DNA of 64,000 nt from Rhizobiales bacterium 2SD (GCA_005502805.1 SCMY01000001.1:248001-312000); one strand, 5' to 3'. Counted from the first letter of the stretch, positions 1-9,298 are shown. Notes: generated from the sequence alone by a model not told the origin. A program made the numbers and translations.

Positions 1-2
1 TC

Positions 3-371
3 TCCGGCCTGATCAAGAACGCGCTCGACTATGCCGAGGAGCTGTCGGGGGAGGACAGGCCCTATCTCGACGGCGTACCGATCGGACTGATCGCCTGCGC
101 TGCCGGCTGGCAGGCCGCTGGCCAGACGCTGGCGACGCTGCGGACGATCGCGCATGCCCTGCGTGGCTGGCCGACGCCCTATGGCGCAACGATCCGCACC
201 ATGCCCGGCCTGTTCGCAGGCGGCGCTTGCAGCGACCCTGCGGTCGCAGTCGATCTCGGCCGCGTCGGCAAGCAAGTGCTTGCTTTCACCCAATCGCAAG
301 CGTCGGCGCTCGTCGGACTGGCATCCGTGCAGCGCGCCGCGACCTTTACCTCGACCGGGACCACGCCATGA
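3..371 (+). CDS. NADPH-dependent FMN reductase, C-terminal part
   Basis: The first 122 codons continue an open frame that enters from the left edge and stop at TGA 369-371. The peptide carries a GLIACAAGWQAAGQTL segment followed by RTIAHALRGWPTP, which I recognise from the flavodoxin-fold NAD(P)H:FMN reductases that feed reduced flavin to two-component monooxygenases. The stop overlaps the ATG of the next gene (ATGA), and that gene is an LLM-class monooxygenase that needs FMNH2, so reductase and oxygenase are most likely translationally coupled partners. The N-terminus lies outside the window. The family call rests on motif memory and context. Confidence 0.8.
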   Translation, partial: SGLIKNALDYAEELSGEDRPYLDGVPIGLIACAAGWQAAGQTLATLRTIAHALRGWPTPYGATIRTMPGLFAGGACSDPAVAVDLGRVGKQVLAFTQSQASALVGLASVQRAATFTSTGTTP

Positions 372-1429
372 GACTGGGAATCTGGGCTCCGCTGCCCCAC
401 ACCATCCGGGCCGAGCCCGAGATGGATCGTGCGATCGCCGAACTTGGCGCCGCCGGCGCCGGTGGGGCGGCCGACACCTCGTTCGAATTCGCCGCGCGCA
501 TCCTGCAGCAGGCCGAGGAGGCCGGTTTCTCGATCTCGCTGATCGCCGAGCGCTGGCTCGGCCCCGATCTTGAATCCTGGGTGATGGCTTCGGCGCTGTC
601 GCAGCGCACGCAGCGGATGGAGCTGATGGTCGCCGCCCATCCCGGCATCGTCACGCCGCAGGCGGTGGCCAAGATGGGCGCTTCGCTCGACCGGATCAGC
701 GGCGGGCGCTTCGCCATCAACCTGGTCAATGGCTGGTGGCCGGACGAGCTCAACCTGTTCGGCAATGGCGGCTGGCTGGAAGGCAGCGCCGAGCGCGCGG
801 CGCGCCTCGGCGAGTTCGTCCGGGTGCTGCGCGGCCTGTGGACGGAAGAGGCGTTCTCGTTCAGCGGCCGCTATTACACGGTCGACAAGGCGAGCCTGCC
901 CTTGAAGGCGTGCCGTTCGCCGCCGCCGATTTATGCCGCCAGCCGCTCGCCGGAGGGCAAGGCACTGGTGGCGGAAAGCTGTGATGTCTGGTTCGCCGAC
1001 TATGTGCCGGACTATCGGCTCTACGACGACAATCTCGCGGTGATGGCGCAGGAGATCGCCGAGATGAAGACGCTCGCCGCCGGCCATGGCCGCGAACTCG
1101 GGATCGGCCTCAGCGCGCATGTGATCTGCGCCGACATGCAGGACGAAGCCCATGCCCAGGCCGAGGAGATGCTGGATTACGGCAAGCGCAGCCGTATCGC
1201 TGCCGTGGCGGCGCGCGGGCTCGGCGCCGGTCTCGTCGGCACGCCGGAGCTGTTGGCGCAGCGGATCGAGACGTACTCGCGCATCGGCATCGACTGCCTG
1301 ATGCTGCGCTTCCACCCGATGACGGAGGGGCTCGCTGGTTTCGCTGAGAAGGTCGTTCCGCTGCTGCGCGAGCGGCTCGTGATCGATCCAGGGAGTGTGC
1401 AGCCGGAGTTGGAACCCACCCATGGCTGA
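368..1429 (+). CDS. LLM-class flavin-dependent monooxygenase
   Basis: The 353-aa product is a bacterial-luciferase-like (TIM-barrel) monooxygenase of the SsuD/RutA group, expected to use FMNH2 and O2 on a small organic substrate. The segments LGIWAPLPHTIRAEPEMDRA near the N-terminus, SISLIAERWLGPD, DRISGGRFAINLVNGWW and the C-terminal VGTPELLAQRIETYSRIGID are typical of the family, and the length is normal. I chose ATG 368 because it overlaps the reductase stop and begins the conserved fold; a longer in-frame extension upstream reads inside the reductase. The reductase upstream and the SDR downstream (8-nt overlap) suggest an oxygenolytic pathway operon. RutA-type pyrimidine cleavage is one option, but the substrate is unknown. 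Confidence 0.88.
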   Translation: MRLGIWAPLPHTIRAEPEMDRAIAELGAAGAGGAADTSFEFAARILQQAEEAGFSISLIAERWLGPDLESWVMASALSQRTQRMELMVAAHPGIVTPQAVAKMGASLDRISGGRFAINLVNGWWPDELNLFGNGGWLEGSAERAARLGEFVRVLRGLWTEEAFSFSGRYYTVDKASLPLKACRSPPPIYAASRSPEGKALVAESCDVWFADYVPDYRLYDDNLAVMAQEIAEMKTLAAGHGRELGIGLSAHVICADMQDEAHAQAEEMLDYGKRSRIAAVAARGLGAGLVGTPELLAQRIETYSRIGIDCLMLRFHPMTEGLAGFAEKVVPLLRERLVIDPGSVQPELEPTHG

Positions 1430-2141
1430 GGCGGCGCCGTCCCGCCATGCCCTGATCACCGGCAGCTCGTCCGGAATCGGCCTCGCGCTGGCGCAGCGCC
1501 TGCTCGCGGCGGGCTGGCGCGTGACCGGGCTCGATCGCCAGCCGGGGCCACTCGAGGCGGAGGCTACCGGCCTGCGCACGGTCCCGCTCGACCTGCTCGA
1601 TGCCGCGGCGCTGGCGAGCGCCTTGCCGGACATCCTGGCGGAGCGGCCGGACGTCTTCGTGCATTGCGCCGGGCTGATGCGGACCGGGCGGATCGCCGAG
1701 ATCCGCGACGAGGATATGGGCACGCTCTGGCGACTGCATGTCGGCGCCGCCATCGCCATCCTGCGCGATCTCGCGCCGGTCTTGCCTGAGGGGCGCGGGC
1801 GCATCGTGCTGCTGTCGAGCCGCGGTGCGCTCGGCCGGCCCGGGCGAGGCGCCTATGCCGCGAGCAAGGCTGCCCTGCATGGTCTTGCCCGGAGTCTCGC
1901 GCTCGAACTTGCGCCGCGCGGAATCACCGTCAATGTCGTGGCGCCGGCTGCGACCGACACGCCGATGCTGCGCGATCCCGGCCGCGGCGAGGCGCCTTCC
2001 GTCTCGCTGCCGATCGGCCGGCTGATCGCGCCCGACGAGGTCGCCTATCTCGTGCAGTGCCTGCTGGCGCCGGAGGCCGGGGCAATCACCGGCCAGACGC
2101 TCTATGTCTGCGGCGGGGCCTCGCTGGTGGCGCCGGGCTGA
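1422..2141 (+). CDS. SDR-family NAD(P)-dependent oxidoreductase
   Basis: A 239-aa classical short-chain dehydrogenase. The cofactor motif TGSSSGIG spans residues 13-20, a catalytic Ser lies in LLSSRGAL, and Tyr145 and Lys149 form the YxxxK pair in AYAASKAALHG. The C-terminal GAITGQTLYVCGG is the usual SDR ending. ATG 1422 is preferred over an upstream in-frame codon because it starts just before the Rossmann strand; it overlaps the monooxygenase stop by 8 nt. The enzyme probably oxidises or reduces an alcohol/ketone intermediate of the same pathway. The gene ends only 7 nt from the convergent LysR gene. Confidence 0.9.
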   Translation: MAEAAPSRHALITGSSSGIGLALAQRLLAAGWRVTGLDRQPGPLEAEATGLRTVPLDLLDAAALASALPDILAERPDVFVHCAGLMRTGRIAEIRDEDMGTLWRLHVGAAIAILRDLAPVLPEGRGRIVLLSSRGALGRPGRGAYAASKAALHGLARSLALELAPRGITVNVVAPAATDTPMLRDPGRGEAPSVSLPIGRLIAPDEVAYLVQCLLAPEAGAITGQTLYVCGGASLVAPG

Positions 2142-2148
2142 AAGCCCT

Positions 2149-3075
2149 TCACTCCGGCCCGATCGCGCCGGGCCAGCCTCCCTGCTCGGTCATCTCGCGC
2201 ACGATCCCGAGCGCGATCCGGGCGAACTCCGCCGCGATGGTCGAGGGCGAAGGCAGATCGAGCTCGACCAGCGCCAGCGGCCAATAGGCGCGCGGTGCGA
2301 TCGGGCGGATGTCGATCTCGCCGGCGAGCATGCCGGCGGCGAGGGTGGCGCGGGTCATCAGGCTGACGCCGAGGCCGCGCCTGACCAGCCCGCTGGTGAT
2401 GACGTGGTCGTCGACCTCGTAGCGCGCGTCGATCCACAGGCCCTCGCGCGCAGCCCAGGCGTCGAGCAATCGGCGCGAGGCGTTCGGCCGGCTCGGCAGG
2501 ATCAGCGGCAGCTTGACGATCTCGGCCGAGGGCAGGCCGCCGCTGCCATCACCCAGGCTGCCGGGCAGCCCGACGACGAAGACCTCCTCGCGCAAAAGGA
2601 GCGTGACCTTGAGGCCGCGCTGCGGGAGCGGATCATGGGCGAAAACGAGATCGAGCTGGCGGCGGGCGAGCAGGTCGCGGAGCTGGCTCGAGAAGCCGCC
2701 GACGATCTTGACCTCGACCTGCTCATGCGCGGCGCTGAAGCGGGCGAGCAGGGGCGGCGCCAAGAGATGGCCGACGCCCGGCGGCATGCCGATGGTGAGG
2801 CGGCCGGTCAGGACGGTGGCGCCGCGGCGGACGTCGCTGGCGGCCTGCTCGACCTGGCGCAGGAGCTGGGCCGAGTGCTCGAACAGGATCCGGCCGGCCT
2901 CGGTCAGCCGGGCGCCGTCGCGGCCACGTTCGAGCAGCTCCTTGCCGAGCTCGGCCTCCAGCTCGCGGATGGTGCGGCTGACGGCGGGCTGCGAGATGCG
3001 CAGCATCTCCGAGGCACGGCTGAAGCTGCCGCATTCGGCGACGGTCCGGAAATAGCGCAGCGCCCTGAGATCCAT
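2149..3075 (-). CDS. LysR-family transcriptional regulator
   Basis: A 308-aa LysR regulator. It starts MDLRALRYFRTVAECGSFSRAS and has the helix-turn-helix LRISQPAVSRTIRELEAELG (about residues 25-45), followed by a substrate-binding domain that includes GRLTIGMPPGVGHLL. The first Met gives the canonical LysR N-terminus; the open frame extends far upstream but without homology. It lies 16 nt downstream of the flavoprotein dehydrogenase gene on the same strand, so the two are probably co-transcribed. It is convergent with the monooxygenase operon and could control either set. The inducer is unknown. Confidence 0.92.
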   Translation of the reverse strand: MDLRALRYFRTVAECGSFSRASEMLRISQPAVSRTIRELEAELGKELLERGRDGARLTEAGRILFEHSAQLLRQVEQAASDVRRGATVLTGRLTIGMPPGVGHLLAPPLLARFSAAHEQVEVKIVGGFSSQLRDLLARRQLDLVFAHDPLPQRGLKVTLLLREEVFVVGLPGSLGDGSGGLPSAEIVKLPLILPSRPNASRRLLDAWAAREGLWIDARYEVDDHVITSGLVRRGLGVSLMTRATLAAGMLAGEIDIRPIAPRAYWPLALVELDLPSPSTIAAEFARIALGIVREMTEQGGWPGAIGPE

Positions 3076-3091
3076 CGGCCGTGCCCGTGCT

Positions 3092-4471
3092 CTAGGTCGC
3101 TTGCGCGCGGGTGGCGGCTGCCTGCCCGGCGATGAAGCCGAGGCCGAGCGCCGCGAGCAGGCCGTTGCCGGAGGCATAGCCGGCGCCGCCAGAGCGTCCA
3201 CTGACGCCGGCTGCGGCACCGCCACCGGCATAGAGGCCCGGCACGATACCGCCCTCGGCGCGCAGCACCCGCGCCTCCTCATCGACCAGCAGGCCGCCCT
3301 GTGTGTGGAACAATGCCGGCGCGATCCGTGTCGCCACGAACGGCGCCTGCAGCGGCCCCATGCCCCAGGCCTTGCGGTCGAGGGCGTCCGGCCGGTCGCC
3401 TTTGGCGGCGTCGGCCGCCAGCGCCAGTGTCTCGCAGAGCGCATCCGCCGGCAGGCGGCAGGCCGCGGCAAGCGCTTCGGCATCGGCGAAATCGGGCGCG
3501 CCGCCATGGGTGACGAGCACGCCGAAATCCGGCTGGCCGGCGGCGGTGGCCGCGCGGATGCGGCTGTCGTAGATCGCGAGCAGGCGGCCGCCGCGCGCCA
3601 GGGCCGGCGCGGCGAAGGCGGAATAGCCGAGGGTCTCATCGGCGAAGCGCCGGCCGGTCTCGTCGACGATGACCCCGCCCTTCTCGACCACCGTCCAGGT
3701 GACGAGCTCGCCATGCGGCTGGGCGATGGCGGAATGAGCCTGGTAGGCGCCCATATTGGCGAGGCGCGCGCCGAGGGTCTCGCCCCAGCGCACAGCTTCG
3801 CCATCGCTGCCGAGCGCGCCGAAATATTCGGCTCCGGCGATGTCGGGGGCGTGGCGGGCGATGAGTTCCCGGTCATGGCCGAAGCCGTTGCAGGCGAGGA
3901 TCACGGCCTTCGCGGCGATCAGGCTCTCCGCACTGCCTTGCGTCTGGCTTCGCGCGCCGCGGACGACGCCGTCCTCGACGAGAAGCGCGGTCGCAGGGGT
4001 CGCCAGCGCCACCGGAATCCCGCGTTCCTCCGCCGCCTGCCAGAGCCCCTGCATCAGGTCGGCGCCGCGGCGCGAGGGCACGGCGTGCAAGCGGTTGACG
4101 CTGTGGCCGACATGCCGATAGGCGCCGATCAGTTCGATCGGCAGGCCGATGGTATCGGCGAGCCATTCGACCATCGGCGCCGAGATGTCGGCGAGGCGAT
4201 CGACCAGCGCCTCGGCCTCATGCGGGCCGGCGGTGCGGCGTAAGTCGGCGGCGAAGCGCGCGGGATCGTCGGCGATGCCGGCCGCGGCCTGGAAGCGGGT
4301 GCCGGCGGCCGGGATAGAGCCGCTCGACAGCATGGTGTTGCCGGCAAGGCGCGGCAGCTTCTCGACGACCGCGACCTCGGCCCCGGCCTCATGCGCAGCC
4401 AGTGCCGCAACGAGGCCGCAGCCGCCGGCGCCGATGACCAGGACGTCGACCTCGAGGTCTGGCTCCGACAC
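3092..4471 (-). CDS. FAD-dependent dehydrogenase (fumarate-reductase flavoprotein family)
   Basis: A 459-aa FAD protein. It has an N-terminal dinucleotide motif VLVIGAGGCGLVAA (residues 10-23), a GNTMLSSGSIPAAGT segment and a C-terminal GLYAGGGAAAGVSGRSGGAG segment with the FAD-binding GNGLLAALGLG. This is the flavocytochrome-c / 3-ketosteroid dehydrogenase / tricarballylate dehydrogenase superfamily, which introduces or reduces a C=C bond next to a carbonyl or carboxylate. No signal peptide or heme site is visible, so it is cytoplasmic. It precedes the LysR gene. A tricarballylate-like substrate would suit the nearby aconitase-like gene, but this is inference. Confidence 0.85.
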   Translation of the reverse strand: MSEPDLEVDVLVIGAGGCGLVAALAAHEAGAEVAVVEKLPRLAGNTMLSSGSIPAAGTRFQAAAGIADDPARFAADLRRTAGPHEAEALVDRLADISAPMVEWLADTIGLPIELIGAYRHVGHSVNRLHAVPSRRGADLMQGLWQAAEERGIPVALATPATALLVEDGVVRGARSQTQGSAESLIAAKAVILACNGFGHDRELIARHAPDIAGAEYFGALGSDGEAVRWGETLGARLANMGAYQAHSAIAQPHGELVTWTVVEKGGVIVDETGRRFADETLGYSAFAAPALARGGRLLAIYDSRIRAATAAGQPDFGVLVTHGGAPDFADAEALAAACRLPADALCETLALAADAAKGDRPDALDRKAWGMGPLQAPFVATRIAPALFHTQGGLLVDEEARVLRAEGGIVPGLYAGGGAAAGVSGRSGGAGYASGNGLLAALGLGFIAGQAAATRAQAT

Positions 4472-4547
4472 GGCCTTTCCGCCTCAGAGTCCGGCCGAAA
4501 ATGACATTTGTGTCACCAAATATCCGGACCTTGGCGGAAAAGGCTCC

Positions 4548-4645
4548 GTCATCCCGGACGACCGAAGGTCGCTCCGGGATCCATCGTAGGACTCCGGCGC
4601 TCTACGATGGATTCCGGCACTCCGCTTCGCTACGGCCGGAATGAC
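4548..4645. repeat. Interspersed palindromic repeat, copy 1
   Basis: This 98-bp element lies between two minus-strand genes. Its ends are imperfect inverted copies (GTCATCCCGG and CCGGAATGAC), and an inner pair CCATCGTAG (4581-4589) / CTACGATGG (4602-4610) can fold into a second hairpin. One half on the minus strand closely matches 11421-11458: the two copies share the core AGCGGAGTGCCGG and the end GTCATTC. It looks like a REP/BIME-type non-coding repeat and could also act as a terminator or mRNA stabiliser for the 4.7-6.35 kb operon. Confidence 0.8.
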
Positions 4646-4704
4646 GGCGTAAAGCGACGAAAACCAGAGCATTGAAATCACAAGAGCCATTGTCGGCCGG
4701 ACTC

Positions 4705-5655
4705 TCAGGAGGCCTTCGCCGTGGCCTTGTATTTGGTCTCGTAATGGTCGGTGGTGAGGAGCTGTTTCTCCAGCGCCTGCATGGCCGGGAAGCCCATCAG
4801 GTTCCAGATCTCGTCGATCCCGACCAGCAGGTCGGAACGGTCGGCCGGGATGCCGGTCTCCATCACGCCGCGCATCACCGAGAGCGCCTCCTGCATCGCC
4901 TTGATCGCGGCCGCCGGCAGCATGCGCGGCAGGCTGATGCGACGCACGCCGAGTTCCTTGAGGCGCGGCAGCGGGATCAGCGGCGTGGTCGGGCGCGGAC
5001 GGATGCCGAAGCCCATATTGATCGAGACCGGCTTGCCGCCGGCCGCCTCGACGACGCGGGCGATCTGGTCCTCGGTCTTGACGGCGTCGGGGAAGATCGC
5101 GTCGGCGCCGGCGGCGACATAGGCGCGGATGCGCTCCAGCGTCGCGTCGATGCCCTCGACTGCGAGCGCGTCGGTGCGGGCGATGATGACGAAGTCGTCG
5201 TCGCGGCGGGCGAGGCAGGCGGCCTCGATCTTCTTGACCATCTCCTCCCTGGAGACGACCTCCTTGCCCGGCATGTGGCCGCAGCGCTTCGGGCTGACCT
5301 GGTCTTCCAGATTGACGCCGGCAGCGCCGGCCTCCTCGAACATCTGCACGGTGTAGTGCACGTTCATCGGATTGCCGTAGCCGTTGTCGGCGTCGCAGGT
5401 CAGCGGGATCGCGATCGAGCGGGCGAGCTGGCGGCAGTGATTGACGTTCTCGTTCAGCCCCATCATGCCGAGATCCTCGACGCCGAGGATCGCATTGGCG
5501 ATGGCGGCGCCGCTGGTGCAGGCGCTTTTGAAGCCGGCGGCCTCGACCAGGCGGGCGCTGTAGCCGTCATAGACGCCGGGCGAGACCAGGAATTCGCCGG
5601 AATTGAGCAGGGCCCGGAAGGCGGCCGGAGCCGAAATCTCGCGTCTGGCGGTCAT
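4705..5655 (-). CDS. Isocitrate lyase/PEP mutase family C-C lyase
   Basis: A 316-aa TIM-barrel enzyme of the isocitrate lyase/PEP mutase superfamily. The metal-site motif DADNGYG lies at residues 88-94, NLEDQ at 115-119, and the active-site loop KRCGH at 123-127 matches the lyase signature K[KR]CGH. The Cys points to a C-C lyase (methylisocitrate or 2,3-dimethylmalate lyase, or oxaloacetate decarboxylase) rather than a phosphonate mutase. Its start overlaps the stop of the upstream GntR gene by 4 nt, so the regulator and lyase form one transcript. The divergent neighbour is an aconitase-like hydratase, which would suit a hydratase-then-lyase sequence on a branched tricarboxylate. Confidence 0.87.
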   Translation of the reverse strand: MTARREISAPAAFRALLNSGEFLVSPGVYDGYSARLVEAAGFKSACTSGAAIANAILGVEDLGMMGLNENVNHCRQLARSIAIPLTCDADNGYGNPMNVHYTVQMFEEAGAAGVNLEDQVSPKRCGHMPGKEVVSREEMVKKIEAACLARRDDDFVIIARTDALAVEGIDATLERIRAYVAAGADAIFPDAVKTEDQIARVVEAAGGKPVSINMGFGIRPRPTTPLIPLPRLKELGVRRISLPRMLPAAAIKAMQEALSVMRGVMETGIPADRSDLLVGIDEIWNLMGFPAMQALEKQLLTTDHYETKYKATAKAS

Positions 5656-6350
5656 GATGCTCGTTTCTCCGCATCAGCGGCGGCGATGGATGGGGTTTCG
5701 GGAACCTGGGCCAGCACATGGCGGCCGGCGCGCTCGACATGCGAGCGCATCAGGGATTCGGCGAGGGCGCCGTCGCGCATCTTGATAGCGCGCAGGATCT
5801 GCCAATGCTCGGTGAAGGCGAGCTCCTTGCGCTCCGGCACGGCGCCGGAGATGCGCCGGTAGATGCGCAGCAGGTGGTAGAGATCGCCGCAGAGGCTATC
5901 GATGATGCGATTGTTGCCGCTGGCGCGCACGACCCTCTCGTGGAAGTCGAAGCGCGCGCCTTCCGGCTGACGCCCGGAATGGGCGGCTTCGAGATCAGCG
6001 ATCAGCGCGTCGATCTCGGCCTCGCTCATCCGCTGCGCCGCCAGCCGACAGGCATAGCCTTCGAGCGCCTCGCGCATCTGGAAGAGCTCGAGGATCGCCT
6101 GCGCGGACAGCGAGACGACGCGCGCCCGCAGGAACGGTTCGCGCGAGACGAGCTGGATGCCCTGGAGGCGGCGGATGGCTTCGCGGACCGGGCCGCGGCT
6201 GACGCCGAAGCGCGTGGCCAGCACGGATTCGTTGACGACCATGCCGGGAGCGAGTTCGGTGCTGTAGATCAAGTCGAGGATGCGGCCGAAGATCTCTTCG
6301 CCGAGCGTCTCGGGGCGCCGTTCGCCGGTTTCCGCATCCTGCAGGTCCAT
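5652..6350 (-). CDS. GntR-family regulator (FadR/FCD subgroup)
   Basis: A 232-aa GntR regulator. The winged helix covers roughly residues 17-75 (NESVLATRFGVSRGPVREAI is the recognition region), followed by an all-helical FCD ligand domain with LFQMREALEGYACRLAA and a putative metal/carboxylate site in FDFHERVV. FCD regulators usually sense small organic acids. It is the first gene of the lyase operon and is divergent from the aconitase-like operon, so it probably controls both through the intergenic region, where the octamer TGTCAACA and its inverse occur. Confidence 0.9.
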   Translation of the reverse strand: MDLQDAETGERRPETLGEEIFGRILDLIYSTELAPGMVVNESVLATRFGVSRGPVREAIRRLQGIQLVSREPFLRARVVSLSAQAILELFQMREALEGYACRLAAQRMSEAEIDALIADLEAAHSGRQPEGARFDFHERVVRASGNNRIIDSLCGDLYHLLRIYRRISGAVPERKELAFTEHWQILRAIKMRDGALAESLMRSHVERAGRHVLAQVPETPSIAAADAEKRAS

Positions 6351-6379
6351 GCCCCGACGTTAGGGGTGGGTTGAAAATG

Positions 6380-6527
6380 TGTCAACAGTTTTGAGGTGCA
6401 CTCCCTAGATGCCAGCAGGCCGGGTCTCGCGCGAAAGACTCCATATACAGAGTGGCTCTGGGTTGGCTGGATAGTTCGTCGAGAATTAAAATGTCTGTAG
6501 AAAAATACTTTTCTGAAAGTGTTGACA
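6380..6527. promoter_or_regulatory. Divergent promoter region with paired inverted octamers
   Basis: The octamer TGTCAACA (6380-6387) and its exact inverse TGTTGACA (6520-6527) face each other across the gntR/aconitase intergenic region. Each contains a consensus TTGACA -35 hexamer directed at the nearer gene. On the minus strand it is followed 18-19 nt later by CTAACG/TAACGT just before gntR; on the plus strand by CATTTT about 17 nt on. Two identical sites placed on two divergent -35 boxes suggest operators of the encoded FCD regulator, although they may simply be two good -35 boxes. Between them the DNA is unusually AT-rich for this window. Confidence 0.5.
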
Positions 6528-6592
6528 TTAGCTGACCCTCCTCGCATTTTCCGAGGGTGTTGAACGATGCGAGCGGCGGAATGGCCGGCGTC

Positions 6593-9298
6593 ATGACGTC
6601 TGATGACAGCCTGAAGATCGATGCCACGGCCGGGGCTTATGTCTCGGTCGCCCGCGCGGCCGAGCATGCCGGCGTCGACCTCGTCACGCTGCCCTATGCC
6701 TGCCGCGTCTTCGTCGAGAACCTCGAACGCGGCCGGCTCTGCGATCCCAATATCGGCGCGGACGCCGTTGCGGCGATGCTGCATTGGCGCGACAATCACG
6801 GCGTTGGCGTGCCGCTCAGCGTCGGCCGCGTCATCCTGCCGGATTCCAGTGGGCTGCCGGTTCTGCTCGATCTTGCTTCGCTGCGCGACGCCGTCGCCGA
6901 GGCCGGCTGCGATCCCGCCAGCGTCGAGCCGCGCATTCCCGTCGACGTCATCGTCGACCACTCTCTGCAGGTCGACGTCTCCGCAACGCCCGACGCGATG
7001 GCGCGCAACATGGCGCGCGAGTTCGAGCGCAATGGCGAGCGCTACAGCTTCCTGAAATGGGCGCAGCAGGCTTTTCGCTCCGTCCGGGTCTATCCGCCCG
7101 GCACCGGCATCATCCATCAGGTCAATCTGGAGCACATCGCTCCCGTCGTCACGCGGGTCGCGACATCGCTCGGCGAGATCGCCTGCCCGGACTTCGTCAT
7201 TGGCGGCGATTCCCATACGCCGATGATCAACGGCATCGGCGTGCTCGGCTGGGGCGTCGGCGGCATCGAGGCGCAGGCGGCGATGCTCGGCCAGCCCTAT
7301 GTCTTCCCGGTGCCGGAATTCGTCGGCGTCAGGTTGGTCGGGACGCTGCCTGCGGGCGCGACCACCACCGACCTCGTCCTCACCGTCACCGAGCGGCTGC
7401 GGCGCGAGCGTGTTGTCGCGACGGTGATCGAATATTTCGGGCCGGGCGCGGCGACGTTGTCGGTGCCCTCACGGGCGACGCTCGCCAATATGGCGCCGGA
7501 ATATGGCGCGACCGCCGGCTTCTTCCCGATCGACGCGCAGACCATCGCCTATCTCTCCCGGACGCGCTCGCCGGAGCAGGCGGCCTTCGTCGAGGCCTAT
7601 GCGCGCGCCAACGCCATGTTCCGCGAGCCAGGCCTGCCCGACCCGGATTATTCCCGCGTCATCGAGATCGATCTCGCCAGGGTCGGCCGCAGCGTCGCCG
7701 GGCCGCGCCGCCCGCAGGACCGGCTCGACCTCGCTGCCGTCGCTACGGATTTCGTCGGCCGGCTGCCGCAGCCGCTGGCGGAGGGCGGTTTCGCTGCCGA
7801 TCCGGACGCGGCCGTTCCGGTCTCGACGCCTGCGGGTTCGGCCGAGCTCCGGCATGGCGCGCTGGCGATCGCGGCGATCACTGCCTGCACCAACACCTCG
7901 AACCCGGCGGTGATGATCGCGGCCGGGCTGCTGGCACGCAATGCGGTGGCTGCCGGGCTCAGCGTTCCGGACTGGGTCAAGACCTCGCTGGCGCCGGGCT
8001 CGCGCGTGGTGACGCGCTATCTCGACGAACTCGGCCTGCTGGCGCCGCTGGAGCAGCTCGGCTTCGGCGTGGTCGGCTATGGCTGCACCACCTGCGGCGG
8101 CAAGTCAGGCCCGCTGCTGCCGGTGATCGCGCAGGCGATCGATGCCGGCGGGCTGGTTGCGGCGGCAGCGCTCTCGGGCAACCGCAATTTCGAGGGCCGC
8201 ATCCATCGCCAGGTGCGGGCCAACTACATCATGTCGCCGCCGCTGGTCGTCGCCTTCGCGCTGGCCGGGCGGATCGACATCGATCTCGAAAGCGAGCCGC
8301 TCAACGGGGCGGAGGCCGGGAAGCCGATCCGCCTCGCCGATCTCTGGCCGAGCGAGGAGGAGATCGCCACGCTCGCTGCGCGCGCCGGTGATGAACGCCT
8401 GTTCCGCGAGGTCTATGGCGAGACACCCTCCACCCTGCTTTGGGACGAGCTTGCCGCGCCGACGGGCCTGCGCTTCGGCTGGAATCCGCAATCGAGCTAT
8501 CTGGTCGAGCCGCCCTTCCTGGAGCTTGCTCGCCAGCGGGCGCGCGAAGGCGTACCGGAGGCGCTGCATGGTGTCCGCGTGCTCGGCGCCTATGGCGACT
8601 CGCTGACCACCGACCACATCTCGCCGAGCGGCGAGATCCCGGTCGACAGCCCGGCCGGGCGCTATCTGATCGGGCTCGGCATCGAGCCGAAGGCGTTCAA
8701 CACCTATGTTGGCCGGCGCTGCAATCACGAGGTGATGGCGCGCGCGACCTTCGCCAATTTGCGCATCAAGAACCAGATGGTGCCCGGCCGCGAGGGTGGC
8801 TGGACGCAGCTCCAGCCGGAAGGCGAAGTCGTCTCCGTGCATGAGGCGGCGAGCGCCTATACCGAGCGTGGCGTGCCGCTGGTCGTGCTTGGCGGCAAGG
8901 ACTACGGCATGGGCTCCAGCCGCGACTGGGCGGCCAAAGGCTCCGCCTTGCTCGGCGTGCGCGCCGTGATCGCCGAGAGCTATGAGCGCATTCACCGCTC
9001 CAATTTGATCGGCATGGGCGTGGTACCGCTGCGCTTCGCCGACGGACAGGGTTGGCGCCAGCTTGGGCTCGACGGCAGCGAAACCTTCGACATCGAGGGG
9101 CTTGTCGCCGCGATCGACGGGACCGGCGCGGCCTCGGTCACCGCCAGCAGTGCCAAAGGGCCGATCCGCTTCTCGGTCACCGCCGATGTCTCGACCCAGA
9201 GCGAGCGCGCCTGCCTGCGCGCCGGCGGCATCATGGCCGAGGTCCTCGCCTTCTTCACCCGGCGCGCGACGCCGGCCCTGGTCACGGAGCATCCATGA
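6593..9298 (+). CDS. Aconitase-like hydratase (AcnA family), paralog 1
   Basis: A product of about 901 aa with full AcnA architecture. Cluster-ligand cysteines are at about 432 (CTNTSNP), 498 and 501 (CTTC), close to the E. coli AcnA positions. GGDSHTPMING, GDSLTTDHISPSG and GSSRDWAAKG carry the other active-site segments. The region after CTTC reads GGKSGPL where AcnA has IGNSGPL, so this is a divergent paralog, probably a dedicated catabolic hydratase. In-frame alternatives for the start are GTG 6557 and ATG 6581; none has a strong ribosome site. The stop overlaps the next gene (ATGA). A second aconitase gene lies at 50.9-53.6 kb. Confidence 0.88.
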   Translation: MTSDDSLKIDATAGAYVSVARAAEHAGVDLVTLPYACRVFVENLERGRLCDPNIGADAVAAMLHWRDNHGVGVPLSVGRVILPDSSGLPVLLDLASLRDAVAEAGCDPASVEPRIPVDVIVDHSLQVDVSATPDAMARNMAREFERNGERYSFLKWAQQAFRSVRVYPPGTGIIHQVNLEHIAPVVTRVATSLGEIACPDFVIGGDSHTPMINGIGVLGWGVGGIEAQAAMLGQPYVFPVPEFVGVRLVGTLPAGATTTDLVLTVTERLRRERVVATVIEYFGPGAATLSVPSRATLANMAPEYGATAGFFPIDAQTIAYLSRTRSPEQAAFVEAYARANAMFREPGLPDPDYSRVIEIDLARVGRSVAGPRRPQDRLDLAAVATDFVGRLPQPLAEGGFAADPDAAVPVSTPAGSAELRHGALAIAAITACTNTSNPAVMIAAGLLARNAVAAGLSVPDWVKTSLAPGSRVVTRYLDELGLLAPLEQLGFGVVGYGCTTCGGKSGPLLPVIAQAIDAGGLVAAAALSGNRNFEGRIHRQVRANYIMSPPLVVAFALAGRIDIDLESEPLNGAEAGKPIRLADLWPSEEEIATLAARAGDERLFREVYGETPSTLLWDELAAPTGLRFGWNPQSSYLVEPPFLELARQRAREGVPEALHGVRVLGAYGDSLTTDHISPSGEIPVDSPAGRYLIGLGIEPKAFNTYVGRRCNHEVMARATFANLRIKNQMVPGREGGWTQLQPEGEVVSVHEAASAYTERGVPLVVLGGKDYGMGSSRDWAAKGSALLGVRAVIAESYERIHRSNLIGMGVVPLRFADGQGWRQLGLDGSETFDIEGLVAAIDGTGAASVTASSAKGPIRFSVTADVSTQSERACLRAGGIMAEVLAFFTRRATPALVTEHP

